Under the pieces are notes generated by a model. The model saw nothing but the letters and a program-made list of their open reading frames with translations. It made no database searches and had not been told where the DNA came from. 64,000 nucleotides of DNA, taken from contig NC_063174.1 in NCBI RefSeq assembly GCF_023159225.1, positions 37,669,691-37,733,690 of the forward strand. The letters run 5' to 3'. The first letter of the stretch is position 1. Every line of letters starts with the position of its first letter. A program made the translations under genes and the position numbers. Positions 10,323-21,232 of this stretch are shown piece by piece. Source of the stretch: Perognathus longimembris pacificus (lineage: Eukaryota; Chordata; Mammalia; Rodentia; Heteromyidae).

Positions 10323-11244
10323 CTAGAATTGTTCCTTTTGAATGTCTTCATTTTTGCTCTATACAATGACACAGTAAATTTTACTACTGTCCAAAAAGGG
10401 GAATAGCTAATCTAGACACACAGGACTACAGGAACTGTGTAACCAGAAGCCTTCCTCTGTGTGGCTATTCACTGTTATGCCCTCTTGTCCTTGTACCCCC
10501 AAGGACTACATAATGGTGATTATAAACACTCGGGCATGATTCAGGCATGAAGGCTGTCTCTTGTCAGTCCTAGGAGTGAAGTGTAATCACATCTCTGAGG
10601 TTGATGGCACAGGACCAGGTATGTAAACTACTGTGATTACCATAGATAAAGGAGAGGAACTTAACATCCCAAATTGTCCTGTGACTCCTACCATCTGGAA
10701 AATCTAGCATGTCCACCATCTGCTGAGATAGTGATCCTGGGTAGCTGCTGCTTCACAGGCCGCCATGTTTTGTGCTGATTTCACTGTGCCCACCACAGCC
10801 AGAATGTGTCCATTCAAAGGCACCAATCCATTCGCTTGCCCATGATCCCTGAGATGCCATTGCTCACATGACCCAGTTGGCCCATACAGGTTGACAAGTG
10901 GTAAAACTCGGCAGATCTTCTCTTATAGGGAATTTGTAGGATTACAGAGAGAAGCAGTTGCAAGGAGACAAGTGTGAAAAGACAGAACCTGGGAAGTACA
11001 GAAGGTACAAATTTAAGGAAAAAATAGATCAAGGTGGGTCAGAGAACAGTTTATCAGTAGCACAGCAGTGGTTAAACCAGTGTAACTGGACCTTTACCAA
11101 AGTAGTACAAGGTTTATGGTTAAAACGTGGCTGCTGGATCATGTCATGTTCTGCCTCATCAACGTAGCCTCATAGTCTTAAGACAAACCTTTGATGGCTA
11201 ACTTAAAAGAGTTTCATGAATTGTCTTTCAAAATGGAGCTTCCT

Positions 11245-11470
11245 GGGCTGGGGATATGGCCTAGTGGCAAGAGTGCTTGCCTTGTATACATGAGGACCTG
11301 GGTTCAATTCCCCAGTACCACATATACAGAAAGTGGCGCTGTGGCTCAAGTGGCAGAGTGCTAGCCTTGAGCAAAAAGAAGCCAGGGACAGTGTTCAGGT
11401 CCTGAGTCCAGTCCCCAAGACTGGCAAAAAAATAATAATAATAATTAAAAAAATAAAAATTAAAAAAAAA
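11245..11470 (+). mobile_element. IDL-Geo SINE with (AAT)n-rich tail
   Basis: The copy starts GGGCTGGGGATATGGCCTAG and has a complete right monomer. Its tail has mutated to AATAATAATAATTAAAAAAA. Confidence 0.87.
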
Positions 11471-12055
11471 CGGAGCTTCCTTGAAATTGTATCTTGGCAT
11501 ACATATTTAAGTGTGACCTGCTAGGGAAAGCAACTGATGGTTGAACAGAAACTAGGTGATGAAAACAGACCTTCAGAAATGCCAGGGGTTGGGGAGGGGG
11601 GCATTCTGGACAGAACCAAGGCAGACAGGCCCTAAGCATCAAGGTAAAAAGTTGGTGGAGGGATCACAGCTGTACATTCTTCTGAGGATGAGGTAGTGAC
11701 ATTGTGCCCTTTCTGTGACTGCAGAGCCTCTGTGGCTTTAATTTACTGCTCTTCCATCTGAAATGTTGAAACGCTCTCTCTGGTGTTCTATCTTGTCTGT
11801 CAGTCACGTTTTCCCTGATGCCCTGTGTTTGGCCTCCCCATATTTGGCTTACCTATATCCTAACCTTCCTACTTGGTCTTGTTCAAGCTCCTTCCTTCTA
11901 AGGAGCCTCCTTGCCTACCCTGGCTCTCAGTAATCTCTTTACTTTCTGCCTTGGATCTTATGTCTCATGTTATCTCACTTTCTGCAGATAATAGCACAAA
12001 GTCTAGCATTTAGGAGGAACATGATACAAATTTATTTTAAAAAGTTATTCCTTGG

Positions 12056-12271
12056 GGGGCTGGGGATATAGCCTAGTGGCAAGAGTGCCTGCCTTGGATA
12101 CACAAGGCCCTAGGTTCGATTCCCCAGCACCACATATACAGAAAACGGCCAGAAGCGGCGCTGTGGCTCAAGTGGCAGAGTGCTAGCCTTGAGCGGGAAG
12201 AAGCCAGGGACAGTGCTCAGGCCCTGAGTCCAAGGCCCAGGACTGGCCAAAAAAAAAAAAAAAAAAAAAAA
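12056..12271 (+). mobile_element. IDL-Geo SINE, young-looking subfamily
   Basis: Full-length copy with a pure A tail of more than 20 bases. It carries the variants ATATAGCCTAGTGGC, CCCTAGGTTCGATTCC and GAGCGGGAAGAAGCC, shared with copies at 12728, 23958 and 46636. It is flanked by AAAGTTATTCCTTG on both sides. Confidence 0.9.
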
Positions 12272-12285
12272 AAAGTTATTCCTTG

Positions 12286-12485
12286 GGCTGGGAATATGGC
12301 CTGGTGGTAGAGTGCTTGCCTTGCATCATGAAGCCCTGGGTTCGATTCGTCAGCACCACATGTATAGAAAAAGCTAGAAGTGGTGCTGTGGCTCAAGTGG
12401 TAGAGTGCTGGCCTTGAGCAAAAGGAAGCCAGGGACAGTGCTCAGGCCCTAAGTTCAAGCCCCAGGACTGGCAGAAACAAACAAC
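12286..12485 (+). mobile_element. IDL-Geo SINE, older subfamily
   Basis: Full-length copy directly after the previous one. It lacks the young-subfamily variants (it has GAGCAAAAGGAAGCC) and has a decayed A tail (AAACAAACAACAAA). Its 3' flank is AAAGTTATTCTTTG, a third copy of the shared target word. Confidence 0.88.
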
Positions 12486-12727
12486 AAAGTTATTCTTTGT
12501 AGTTGCATATAGTGTTTTACTTTTATCTCCTTACTTCAAATGTATTTTCATGCATGTTATGATCCCACAAAGTATTAGATGTACCAAGAGTAGACATTTA
12601 AAAATAAAAAAGAAAAGAAGAAGGAAACTGAAATAGAAGCCTGTTTGATTTACTTTGGCTGAATGTCCCCAAGGTCCCCAAGGCTTTGACCCTAGAGTGA
12701 TACTGTTGGGAGGTACTGTGGACTTTT

Positions 12728-12947
12728 GTTTTTTTGTTTTTTTGTTTTTGTTTTTGGCCAGTCCTGGGCCTTGGACTCCGGGCCTGAGCACTGTCCCTGG
12801 CTTCTTCCCGCTCAAGGCTAGCACTCCGCCACTTGAGCCACAGCGCCGCTTCTGGCCGTTTTCTGTATATGTGGTGCTGGGGAATCGAACCTAGGGCCTC
12901 GTGTATCCGAGGCAGGCACTCTTGCCACTAGGCTATATCCCCAGCCC
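12728..12947 (-). mobile_element. IDL-Geo SINE, young-looking subfamily
   Basis: Minus-strand copy with antisense diagnostic variants (CTTCTTCCCGCTCAAGG, GAATCGAACCTAGGGCC, GGCTATATCCCC). It has a perfect 14-bp target-site duplication TACTGTGGACTTTT at 12714-12727 and 12948-12961. Confidence 0.92.
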
Positions 12948-13244
12948 TACTGTGGACTTTTAAGAGATGAATTCTCACAAGAAGACCTTAAGCCCATTGG
13001 GTGCATTCCCTCAAAAAGAATTGTGGGACCTTTTCCTCACCTCTCTGTCTCTAGAATGTGAGCACCTAAGCATGCTTTGTTCCTTGACACCCTTGTTAGA
13101 TGCCCAAACCAATGGTGCAACCATATATAGGACTTCAACTTGCAGAATTGTGGTCCAAAATTAAACTCTTCATATAGTAAGTGTGTTACTATTGCTCCCA
13201 TCCCACGATGCTCTGTAATATAAACACGGCCCGTAGGTTCTTAC

Positions 13245-13455
13245 CTTCATGATATAGGGTACATATTGTGGTCGTTTGCTTTTGAGGATGATCCCAATAG
13301 TGCAAGGAATGAGAACCATGACCAGTGATATCATGATGCCTCTATAGGGTACTTTGCTCTGTAGGTCCCCATCATAGATACCTCTGGAGTAGAGGTACAA
13401 AAGCAGAGGCATCATGCCCAAGGCAAAGAAGGTAGAGCAAGTGGTCATCACGATG
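13245..13455 (-). CDS. SLC10A1: SLC10A1 exon 2: TM4-TM5 region
   Basis: The minus-strand acceptor is CACCCAG before 13455 and the donor is AAG/GTAAGA at 13245. The first base completes the Ser119 codon split from exon 1. The exon then reads Ile-Val-Met-Thr-Thr-Cys-Ser-Thr and includes Thr123, one of the sodium-site residues of the family. It continues through Tyr-Ser-Arg-Gly-Ile-Tyr-Asp-Gly and the Val-Pro-Tyr-Arg-Gly-Ile-Met segment (residues 154-160) to Lys-Ser-Lys-Arg-Pro-Gln-Tyr. The length of 211 nt gives phase 0 at Lys189. Residues 157-165 are a segment that contacts the hepatitis B preS1 ligand in the human protein; here 157, 160 and 165 are Arg, Met and Met. Confidence 0.95.
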
Positions 13456-14335
13456 CTGGGTGGGTGACAAGAGAAGAGTGGAGAGAAAGGCCATTAACAG
13501 ACTTGGATTCCTGCTATGTGCCAGGCAGGCTCTATGCTGAGCACTTTACACTGTGCCGCTTGAGCAGTAAGTGTACTTACTTTAATGCTTATAGAGAATC
13601 TGAAGTCCAAAAGAATTATGACTTACCAAAATTACACAAGAAGGAAATATAGCTGAGGCAAGATTTGACCTATGCCTGTCCAACTGCTTTGAACTCATTT
13701 GCTTAATTGAGGAAGGACTTATTCTTATTTTCTGTGCAATAAAACCAATACTTGTCATGTGCACAGCAGTTCAGATGCCTGAAGGAGTTATCGAACCTAA
13801 CCTGCCTGTCTCACAAGCATGTTGTCAACTAATATGGATAGTGCAAATGACTGATCAATTCCAAAAACTTGCAAGGACAGCAGTACCTTGTTTATGGTAT
13901 ATACACACTGGGTATTTACAGAAATGCTGAACACTGAGTCATAGGCGATGCTGGCTTTGGGGTGCAACGGAGGGGAGTGAGGTTGAGGAGGGGGCCTAGA
14001 AGCCTTCAGTGGCGGCTATTGATCTCTTTGTACAACAACCCCTTGCAACTTTTGTGTTTGTTTTGTGCCCTGGAGCTGCAAAGTTGTGCTTGCTTTGGCT
14101 TGGTGTGCTAGGGGTTTTGGAATTTGCTCTGGGACTTGGTGTGCTTGTCCTCTTAGACATGTGAGAGTCATGTTCCTAGGTTCCCACGGTGGGGACTCAG
14201 CCCCTAACTTGCCGGTATCTCTGATTTTCCTGCTTCTCAGCTTACTGTGAGGGACAATAGTAGCAGGTGATGCAGAGATTAGTTCCTGGATTGGAACCCT
14301 AGTAACATTTTTTTCTCATTTTTCCTTCATATATA

Positions 14336-14457
14336 AGTTCCTTTTATTTATTTTTTGAGATGTTTCCTAGGCTGGCCTTGAACTCCTGGGCTCAAATATC
14401 CTCCCACGACAACTAGCCAAATAGCTGGAATTACAGGCACGTATCATTCTGCCCAGC
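14336..14457 (-). mobile_element. B1-like 7SL monomer
   Basis: Antisense B1 motifs appear: TTTTTGAGATGTTTCCTAGG, GGCTGGCCTTGAACTCCTGG and GGAATTACAGGC. Confidence 0.7.
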
Positions 14458-14906
14458 ATCTTCCTGCTTAGATCCCAAGAGCATTGACAGACTCTGCTTT
14501 TGAATGTCAGAACCTCTGTTTAAGACACTGGCTTATGCCCCTGTTCATGGAGAGGTTGGAGGCAAAAGCTGAAGGATGTGTGCGGGGACCCGTCAGAGCC
14601 ATTCTTGTGAAGTAGGAAACTTCTGGGAAGCCCAGTGGCTTCTATCTCATTTTGGTTAGCCTGCAGAAATCCCTGGCCTTCTATCCAGACCTGTTGTCCA
14701 CCCAGCTGTGGGGTCTAGTTTCTGCTGCAGACCTGGTGGAGTGAGGCGAGTCAATGAGCCTGAAGGGCAGCTAGGGCTGGGCAAAGGTGGCTGGTTCCTG
14801 CTGACAGTCTCCCCTCTGACCAGCCGGCCACATACTCTGTACCTTGGAGGGCATTTTCTCTTGCCTGTGTGTCTAAGGAGTGGCTATGCCTCACTGCCTG
14901 TGGAAC

Positions 14907-14920
14907 CCACCAGGTGGCCC
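14907..14920 (+). promoter_or_regulatory. CTCF-like motif in SLC10A1 intron 1
   Basis: CCACCAGGTGGCCC matches the CTCF core well (the last base of the GGCR position differs). It is close to palindromic, so orientation is uncertain. Confidence 0.4.
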
Positions 14921-15019
14921 AACTTCTTTGATGGTTGGTTGCCCTCAGACTGTGCAACTGGGAGGCAGAATAGCCAAGGGAGAGGGTCTTGCGCTGACTC
15001 TAGACAATGTCTTCACAGA

Positions 15020-15232
15020 TTTTTTTTTTTTTTTTTTTTGGCCAGTCCTGGGGCTTGGACTCAGGGCCTGAGCACTGTCCCTGGCTTCTTTTTGCTCAAG
15101 GCTAGCACTCTGCCAATTGAGCCACAGCGCCACTTCTGGCCGTTTTCTGTATATGTGGTGCTGGGGAATTGAACCCAGGGCCTCATGTATACGAGGCAAG
15201 CACTCTTGCCACGAGGCCATATTCCCAGCCCC
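15020..15232 (-). mobile_element. IDL-Geo SINE with perfect target-site duplication
   Basis: Full-length minus-strand copy. The 15-bp target-site duplication TGTCTTCACAGATTT occurs at 15008-15022 and 15233-15247. Confidence 0.92.
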
Positions 15233-15430
15233 TGTCTTCACAGATTTGGGGAAACCTTTGGGAAATTTCTGGACCTTCCAATTTCTCCCAACTCTGAAAT
15301 GGAACTGTTGTGCTTCAAAAAAGGTCTCAAAGTGGACCTTGGACCTTTAGCCATGTATTGTTTGCTTTGCACAATCTTGTAAACAGATTTAAATGAGTTT
15401 TGGATGTTTAAAATTTTGGAGACTGCCATC

Positions 15431-15670
15431 CCATGTTGGTGGCTCACACCTGTAATCCTAGCTACTCAGGAGGCTGAGATCTGAGTATCGTGGTTCAAAG
15501 CCAGCACAGGCAGCAAAGTCCATGTGACTCTTATCTCCAATTAACCACCAGAACACTGGAAGTAGAGCTGTGCCTTAAAGTGGTAGAGCACTATCCTTGA
15601 GCAAGAAAGTTCAGGGATAACACCCAAGCTCTAAGTTCAAGCCTCATGACCACTGCCACCACCACCAAAG
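15431..15670 (+). mobile_element. 7SL-headed/Geo SINE
   Basis: The left arm has GGTGGCTCACACCTGTAATC and GCTACTCAGGAGGCTGAG, bridged by TCTCCAATTAACCACCAGAA to a right monomer. The tail is degenerate (CACCACCACCAAAG). Confidence 0.82.
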
Positions 15671-15676
15671 ATTCTA

Positions 15677-15763
15677 TTTTTTTTTTCTGCCAATCCTGAG
15701 GAATCGAACCCAGGGCTTCATGTACTTCAAGCGCTCTACCACTAAGCCACATTCCCAGCCCCG
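15677..15763 (-). mobile_element. Solo ID-like monomer
   Basis: A T run followed directly by the antisense ID head (GAATCGAACCCAGGGC ... CATTCCCAGCCCC), with no right monomer. It is flanked by GATTCTAT words on both sides that fit a target-site duplication. Confidence 0.75.
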
Positions 15764-15790
15764 AAGATTCTATTCTTGAGAAGCAGAAAG

Positions 15791-15915
15791 CCTGAGAGAG
15801 TGAGGGAAGGGGTGTCATTGCCCAAAAAGAAATGTGCTCTTTATCTGATTTATGTAATGGTAACCCCTCTGTACATCACCTTTATAATAACAATAAAATT
15901 ATTAAAGAGAAAAGA
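15791..15915 (+). mobile_element. 3' end of an L1-like LINE
   Basis: It carries GAGTGAGGGAAGGGGTGTCA, AAATGTGCTCTTTATCTGAT, CCCCTCTGTACATCACCTTT and then an AATAAAATTATTAAA end. This is the best-preserved copy of the tail family found in five places in the window. Confidence 0.65.
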
Positions 15916-16984
15916 AAGGCAGAAAGCCTGTGATGGCTCTGGCCCTCCTCCCTTGAATCTCTGCATTTGCCCTGTTCAGTCCTTTGAGGTTGGCAGGCAG
16001 CCTCAGCCACTTTGTAAACAGGCTAGTCCTGAGAATATTTCAGTAAAAGTACAGATTCTAGAGCCAGCTAGGCCTTGAGCAAAGGTGCTAAGCTCCCCAA
16101 GAGTCAAGATTCCTCAAGGCTAAAGGTGAGCCGCTATGGCATCTTTCCAGGGTACTGTCTGAGGATCAGTGCTCTTACACAGGTAAAGCATGTGGGGTAG
16201 ACTCATTATCACTGTCATTGCTATTCATGTAGCATGCTGATCAGGGTGAACTCACACTGGAATTCACACTGTGGCAGTAAGTGATGGTGGGCATTAGATT
16301 CCTGCTCTCCCAGTGGGGTCTGAGGCCTGGGTTAATGGGCATGAGGGGGTTGTCTTGTGAGAGATGGGCCTTATTTTATGACAGGTGGCCTCTTGTGGAG
16401 AAGTGACAATTACCAGGTACCTGGACAAGGAGGCTGAACAGCAGAGCATGGAGGATCTTATTTATAGATCACTGGATGATTGCCCTAGTTGGGTCTCAAT
16501 CCTCAGAAATGCAGGTACCATGAGTCCTCTTCAGTATTCACTGGCAGGGAGGTGAGATTATCTAGTAACTCACACTTTAAGAACTCACCCATTGGACCTT
16601 CATCCTGCTCCCTGTGTTCTACTTGGTAACGGGTCACAGTTTCACCAGGGAGTCTCTCCCCTCACACCTGGTAATAATTCTTTGCTCACTGGATTTGAGG
16701 TAGTGTCTGGCTTGCTTAGACTGCAGAGGCTGGAACAAAGCTTATCCAAGGGCCAGATCTTGAGCATGGGATTGCTTTGCAGCAGGAAGGATTTGGATTG
16801 CTCAGAGGGAAGAATTTCCTGGTCATGAGGTGATCCAATATTGCAATTTATTCCCAATCTCCATAGTAGCTCTCTACCCATCCACTGTCTTGAGTAGGTA
16901 GAGTGTCTAGATCACAGATTCTGGCTAACCTTGGTCTATTCATTTAGAAATCTACAACATCAACACCAAAAAGATAATAAAGTA

Positions 16985-17165
16985 AAAAAGGACCCAAGCA
17001 GTAGAGTACTTGCCTACCATGTTCAAGATTCCTGGATTCAATTTTCATGATCACGAGGAGAAAACAGTGTGTTCTATGGGCTGGGAGATATAGCTCAGTG
17101 ATAGAGTACTTGCCTAGCACACATAAGGTCTTGGGTTCTATCCCCAGCATCACAAAAAAGTAAGA
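16985..17165 (+). mobile_element. Two ID-like monomers
   Basis: A decayed monomer (GCAGTAGAGTACTTGCCTAC) is followed by a better one starting GGGCTGGGAGATATAGCTCA with the tRNA-like TTGGGTTCTATCCCCAGC, ending in an A-rich tail. Confidence 0.65.
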
Positions 17166-18042
17166 AAAATAATTCAATCTCAGCATCTTGCAGCATTAGA
17201 ATGGATTTCATGGTTACTTTTCTTTGTAAATTCGGGCTGTCTGTAAAGCTCTCCTCAGCCCTAGCACAGGCTCCTGGAGCAGGTGTAAGAGAGCCTCTGT
17301 GGGAGGTGTTCAAGATGAGTCACATCTGTTTGGAAGGACAGGCTCTCAAGCAGCATCCAGGAACCTGTGGTCCAGGAGATCTGCCTGTCTGATTCCTGCT
17401 CAGGCTGCTCTGGGCCCGGCTGTGACTGGTCTCCAGACCAGCTGGGTTGAAGTAGGACCCAGCCCAACTTGAGCCTGTGCTGAGATCACTAGTGTCTGCC
17501 TCATATGACTTTGCATGCAGGTGTCACTACATCTGATGGCAGCTGATGAATCTTAGAGGGAAGGAGGTACTTTAGGGAACCTGGGGCACCTTTGGAATTT
17601 TTGCTCTTTCAGGTGCTCATTTGGTTCCAAGCCTTCCTGATATCCCTGGCGCTATTTAGAACCCATCTTACCACCTTTCAGATCTCTAGTCTCAGAGCTG
17701 CCAACTTGCCCCTCCACCCACCCAGTTTCATCAGTGTCATTCTTCAGGGGCTCATTGGTTGACACCAATCTTCTTTGAGGCAATCTTCCTGCTCTACTTG
17801 TGATGCCTCCGGGGGTATAGCACTGCCCAGGAAGCCCCTGAACCAGCTTAGTGCCTTTTGATTGATGCTTAAACCAAGGGAGACTCTATCCCCTTGCACC
17901 TTAGCCCAACATAAGCTCTTGGCTATAAATGCCAGTCCCCACCTCAGACCCTGATGTCTCTTTTTCCCCAGCTTCCACCCAATTGTGACATTTCCATAGT
18001 GGCCCTGTCCCAGGACTGCTATGTCCTTAACCTTAGTCCTAC

Positions 18043-18398
18043 CTGAGGTTCATGTCTCCTTTCACAGCCAGGGTGAAGACATTGGACAGGTTTCCTCCTG
18101 GTGAGCAGCCACAGATCAGGATAGCCAGGGCCTCAATGTTTCTCAGCTTGAAGACCTTGCCTAGCGCAAAAGCGGTGAGGGGCATGATGCCATACTGGGC
18201 CACCAGGGCGATGCCCACCCCCTTAGGTTGCCGCAAGTGAGCCTTGATTTTGCTGAACTCCATGGTGCAGCCCAGTGAAAGCATGATCATTAGCAACATA
18301 ATCACCAGGATGATGCTCAGTGCCAGGTCAGTAGGACGTTTGCCGAAACCAGGAGGCAGGGAGAAATTGAAGTGGGCAGACAAGTTGTGCACCTCCAT
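18043..18398 (-). CDS. SLC10A1: SLC10A1 exon 1: NTCP start, TM1-TM3
   Basis: SLC10A1 (NTCP) takes conjugated bile acids from portal blood into hepatocytes across the basolateral membrane, two sodium ions per bile acid. The start Met is at 18398-18396, and the first residues match the known N-terminus. The five exons join to 348 residues (human 349). Both extracellular N-glycosylation sequons are present (Asn5-Leu-Ser, Asn11-Phe-Ser). Gly-Lys-Arg-Pro-Thr-Asp-Leu-Ala-Leu opens TM1. Gln68 in Val-Ala-Gln-Tyr-Gly-Ile-Met-Pro-Leu and Ser105-Asn106 in Gly-Gly-Asn-Leu-Ser-Asn-Val are known sodium-site residues and are conserved. The donor CTCAG/GTAGGA at 18043 splits the Ser119 codon. Residues 84-87 read Lys-Leu-Arg-Asn. 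The gene is intact and very probably functional. Confidence 0.97.
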
Positions 18399-18640
18399 TG
18401 TTCCGGGAGACAGTAACGATCTTGTGTGTGGTTTCCAACGTGCCTTGTTGGATACCTTCTTGTAGTCACCTCTCTGGACAGAGTTTCTGGCACAATGTTG
18501 CTCTGGTCAAATAGATGGATTATGCAATGAACAGAGCTGTATCTGTGGTTGTGACTTTCCACGGAAAAGAGCCCAAAACCTTATCTGCCTGGCTTTGTCC
18601 CTCAAATTCTTTGACCTCTGCCACCCTGCCAGGTGCTGTT
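18399..18640 (-). promoter_or_regulatory. SLC10A1: SLC10A1 5' UTR and proximal promoter region
   Basis: This unique sequence lies immediately upstream of the start codon. On the minus strand it holds a C/EBP-like ATTGCATAA (plus-strand ATGCAAT at 18520-18528) and an HNF4-type half-site GAGGTCAAAG (18609-18618), with a second GGGACAAAG just downstream of that. C/EBP and HNF4 are liver factors fitting this hepatocyte gene. No TATA box is evident and the transcription start is not visible, so the UTR/promoter boundary is not assigned. Confidence 0.4.
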
Positions 18641-20420
18641 CACATGCCTCCCTTACTATCTATCTGTATATTTCTGGGACTAGGGGCCTGCCTCTGAGCT
18701 GGCCTCACTGGCAGTAGTCCTGAGTCAGATCAGTCAGACTCGGGCCCAAACCAACCTAGTTCCAGCCTTTCTCCTTGATTGAGCGCCTGCTTCCTGTTCA
18801 GTCCCAGACACCTCAGGTTCTCTGCTGAAAAAGTGCCTTGCCCATGGCCAGTGGGGACTTTGTTCCCAAAGTCCTGAGGAGCAAAAGTATCTTTGGATCC
18901 TGCTTGTAGGAGTTTGGGACAGGGTGGGTAGTGTTGCTGCTTCCAGGATGGGGGTGTGTCTAGTGCATCCTCTTGGCAGAAAGGATGGCATTACTTTCTT
19001 CCCTGTCCTGGAGACTCTTGTCTTCTTCCCACACCCAGACTGCACTGATGGTTCCCCTCAAAGCTTTCTCCCTGGGCAGCAGTTAGGCGCTCCAAAGCGT
19101 TTCAGGGTCAGAGAGACCCTTGTCAGGGGAGTTTGGTTTATGCATGAGGAGCCTCATTTCTTGGAAACCTTGCTGAGAAGGAAACAACAAGGCACAGGCT
19201 TTTCTTTCTGATTTCGCCACTGATCTATTCTCGTACTAAACCCGCGTGTCTCAGGCTGGAGCCAGGCTTGCAGAAAACCATGACAGCAGCAGTGGCAAGG
19301 CACGAATGGTTCTCTTGAGCCTTGTTGTTTTTGTCCCTGCCACAGGGGTAGACCAGGCATGGGTCCTACAGAAACACAGCCGCCCCTTGGAGTGGCTAGG
19401 ACCCACCATTTCCTATGTACTGAGGCAGGCTTGGTGTATCACACTCCATCAGGGAGAACAGATAAATGGTGTGAATTTTTATTTTTCACTTGGTGTGAGA
19501 AATGATCTAAAATTCAAGCTCTCCATTGCTTTCAGCAGCCCCAGGACCCGAGCATAAAGATTGGACTCCAGGATCCTTATTAATACCTGTTGATTCCATG
19601 AGAAGACTGGGGGACCTGAGGTTGAAGTTCCTTTTCTTTGAAGTCTCCAACCTTAATGGTTTACTAATGGTTGAGCTGAACTTGTTTCAAGGCTCTGGAT
19701 GTGGTGTCTGCACTGAGTCTTCCTAGAAGCCCAAAGGAGGCCACTGTCCTGGAGCTACTCAGAAAAACCCTCTCCCCGAGTTTCTAGAGGACAGTTATGG
19801 ATCATCAGCTGAGTGCTGAACACTGTGGAAGGAAGACAACCCTACAATCTGTGTTTGTGCCATCAGGGACTGCAGCCGCTATGAGAAGCCAGGAGCACAC
19901 GAGAGCAGAGGCTATGTACCATGTACATTTGTGCAGGCCACGCACTATACTATGCAAGGGATATTATGTACACAGACACTCTGGGGAACCATACATCGGC
20001 CCCATGGCCAAAGAAATACAGTATTTACACATTTCCCTGATGCTTAAGTGAGAGTGATCCGTCCCTTTGTCTCTAGAAAGTGAGAGCCTGGGGATGGATC
20101 TATTCACGTTGTATACAGGGAAGAATAGGGTCCCATGAACACCTATCACTGGGTGCCGAGCCCTGTTGTGCCTCTCAACAGTTCTTCATGTCTCTTTGGA
20201 AAGCCAAACTTCTCCTAGCCCCTACTATAGGTTCTGCTACTCCGTCTCTCCACATCCCCTCTGTACCAACTCAGATTCCATGAAGTTGTATTGATGCATC
20301 CTCCATGAAAGGACATAGTGGCTTCAACTTCTTATTTAGTCCTCATGACCTTATGAGGGAAGTATTATTCTGATTTATTTCATTTTTAATTAACTTACAT
20401 TTATTTATTTATAATTTATA
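18641..20420. other. Unique intergenic DNA upstream of SLC10A1
   Basis: About 1.8 kb is nearly free of recognisable SINEs. The end (about 20290-20350, resuming after the B1 element at 20524) resembles the ancient MIR-like repeat, with a B1-like element inserted in it. No exon or coding frame is supported. Confidence 0.5.
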
Positions 20421-20424
20421 TGTC

Positions 20425-20523
20425 GTGACAGGGTCTAGCCAGCTCAGGCTGGCCTCAAACTTGTGACCTTCCTGCCTCAGACTCCAAAGTGCTAGAATTA
20501 CAGGCATGGACTACCATGCCTGG
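20425..20523 (-). mobile_element. B1-like monomer
   Basis: Antisense B1 signature: GACAGGGTCTAGCCAGCTC, GGCTGGCCTCAAACTTGTGA and GCTAGAATTACAGGCATGG. It sits inside an older MIR-like repeat. Confidence 0.7.
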
Positions 20524-20963
20524 TGCTATTCTTAATTTATGTATTAAGGAAGAAAGGCTTGGAGAGGTAATCTGCGTGATTCACACACATATAGTGAATG
20601 GTGAAATTGCTTTTCAGCTCAGCTCCATGCCCCCCTAACTGTTCTTTCTGCGGGCTAGTTTGTGAGTTTTTTTACTTTTTTTGTTTCACCCTGCCATCTT
20701 AATTACCTTGTTTGTGACGTCTAGGACTTTGGCTGGAGAAGTCTATGTGCTTAAATATTGGATCCAAACTGGCCTTGAGTAATTGAAGCAACACAGCACT
20801 GGAGCAATTTCAAGAGGTAGTGATGGCTACATGAATTCACTTAAGGGGTACTTTCAGCTCCGGCAAATTTGAATGGCAGGGAGTCTCCCCAAATTCTGCA
20901 GTCTCACTTTGCTTATGTGCAAGCACAATCAAGTTGCTAAGCAAGGCATACACTTGGGTTACC

Positions 20964-20990
<27 letters not shown>
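20964..20990. repeat. (GT)n microsatellite
   Basis: Pure GT run next to the 3' end of a minus-strand SINE. Confidence 0.9.
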
Positions 20991-20994
<4 letters not shown>

Positions 20995-21000
20995 CACATG

Positions 21001-21232
21001 CTCCAGTACTGGGACTTGTATTCAGGGCATGGGTTAAGAGACAGTCTCTTAGGTTTTTCATTCAAGTCTAGCACTCTGCCACTTGAGCCATAGCTCTGTT
21101 TTTGCCTTTCTGGTGGTTAATTGAAGATAAGAGGCTCATGGACATCCTTGCCTGGGCTGGCTTTGAACTGTGATCCTCAGATCTCAGCCTCCTGAGCACT
21201 ACGATTACAGGCATGACCCAGTGTTACCTGGC
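21001..21232 (-). mobile_element. 7SL-headed/Geo SINE
   Basis: Antisense right monomer (TCTAGCACTCTGCCACTTGA), linker TGGTGGTTAATTGAAGATAA and antisense left arm (GATCTCAGCCTCCTGAG) ending in TTACCTGGC. Confidence 0.8.

Larger units (their letters stand above)
9348..13244 (-). other. SLC10A1: SLC10A1 intron 2
   Basis: This intron of about 3.9 kb is rich in SINEs: two adjacent minus-strand IDL-Geo copies (9850-10062, 10120-10322), three plus-strand copies (11245-11470, 12056-12271, 12286-12485) and one minus-strand copy (12728-12947). Unique sequence between 10330 and 11240 and between 11475 and 12040 shows no feature I can name. Confidence 0.85.
13456..18042 (-). other. SLC10A1: SLC10A1 intron 1
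   Basis: This is the longest intron (about 4.6 kb). It contains a diverged MIR-like stretch (about 13495-13730), a B1-like monomer (14336-14457), a CTCF-like word (14907-14920), an IDL-Geo SINE (15020-15232), a 7SL-headed/Geo SINE (15431-15670), a single ID-like monomer (15677-15763), an L1-like 3' tail (15791-15915) and ID-like pieces (16985-17060, 17078-17165). The stretch from about 17170 to 18042 is unique and shows no gene. Confidence 0.85.

Noticed and set aside
9941..10372. Recurring open frames of 60-150 codons with related sequences (for example PGFFLLKASTLPLEPQ)
   Set aside because: The same peptide appears wherever an antisense SINE occurs. It is translated repeat DNA, not a gene family.
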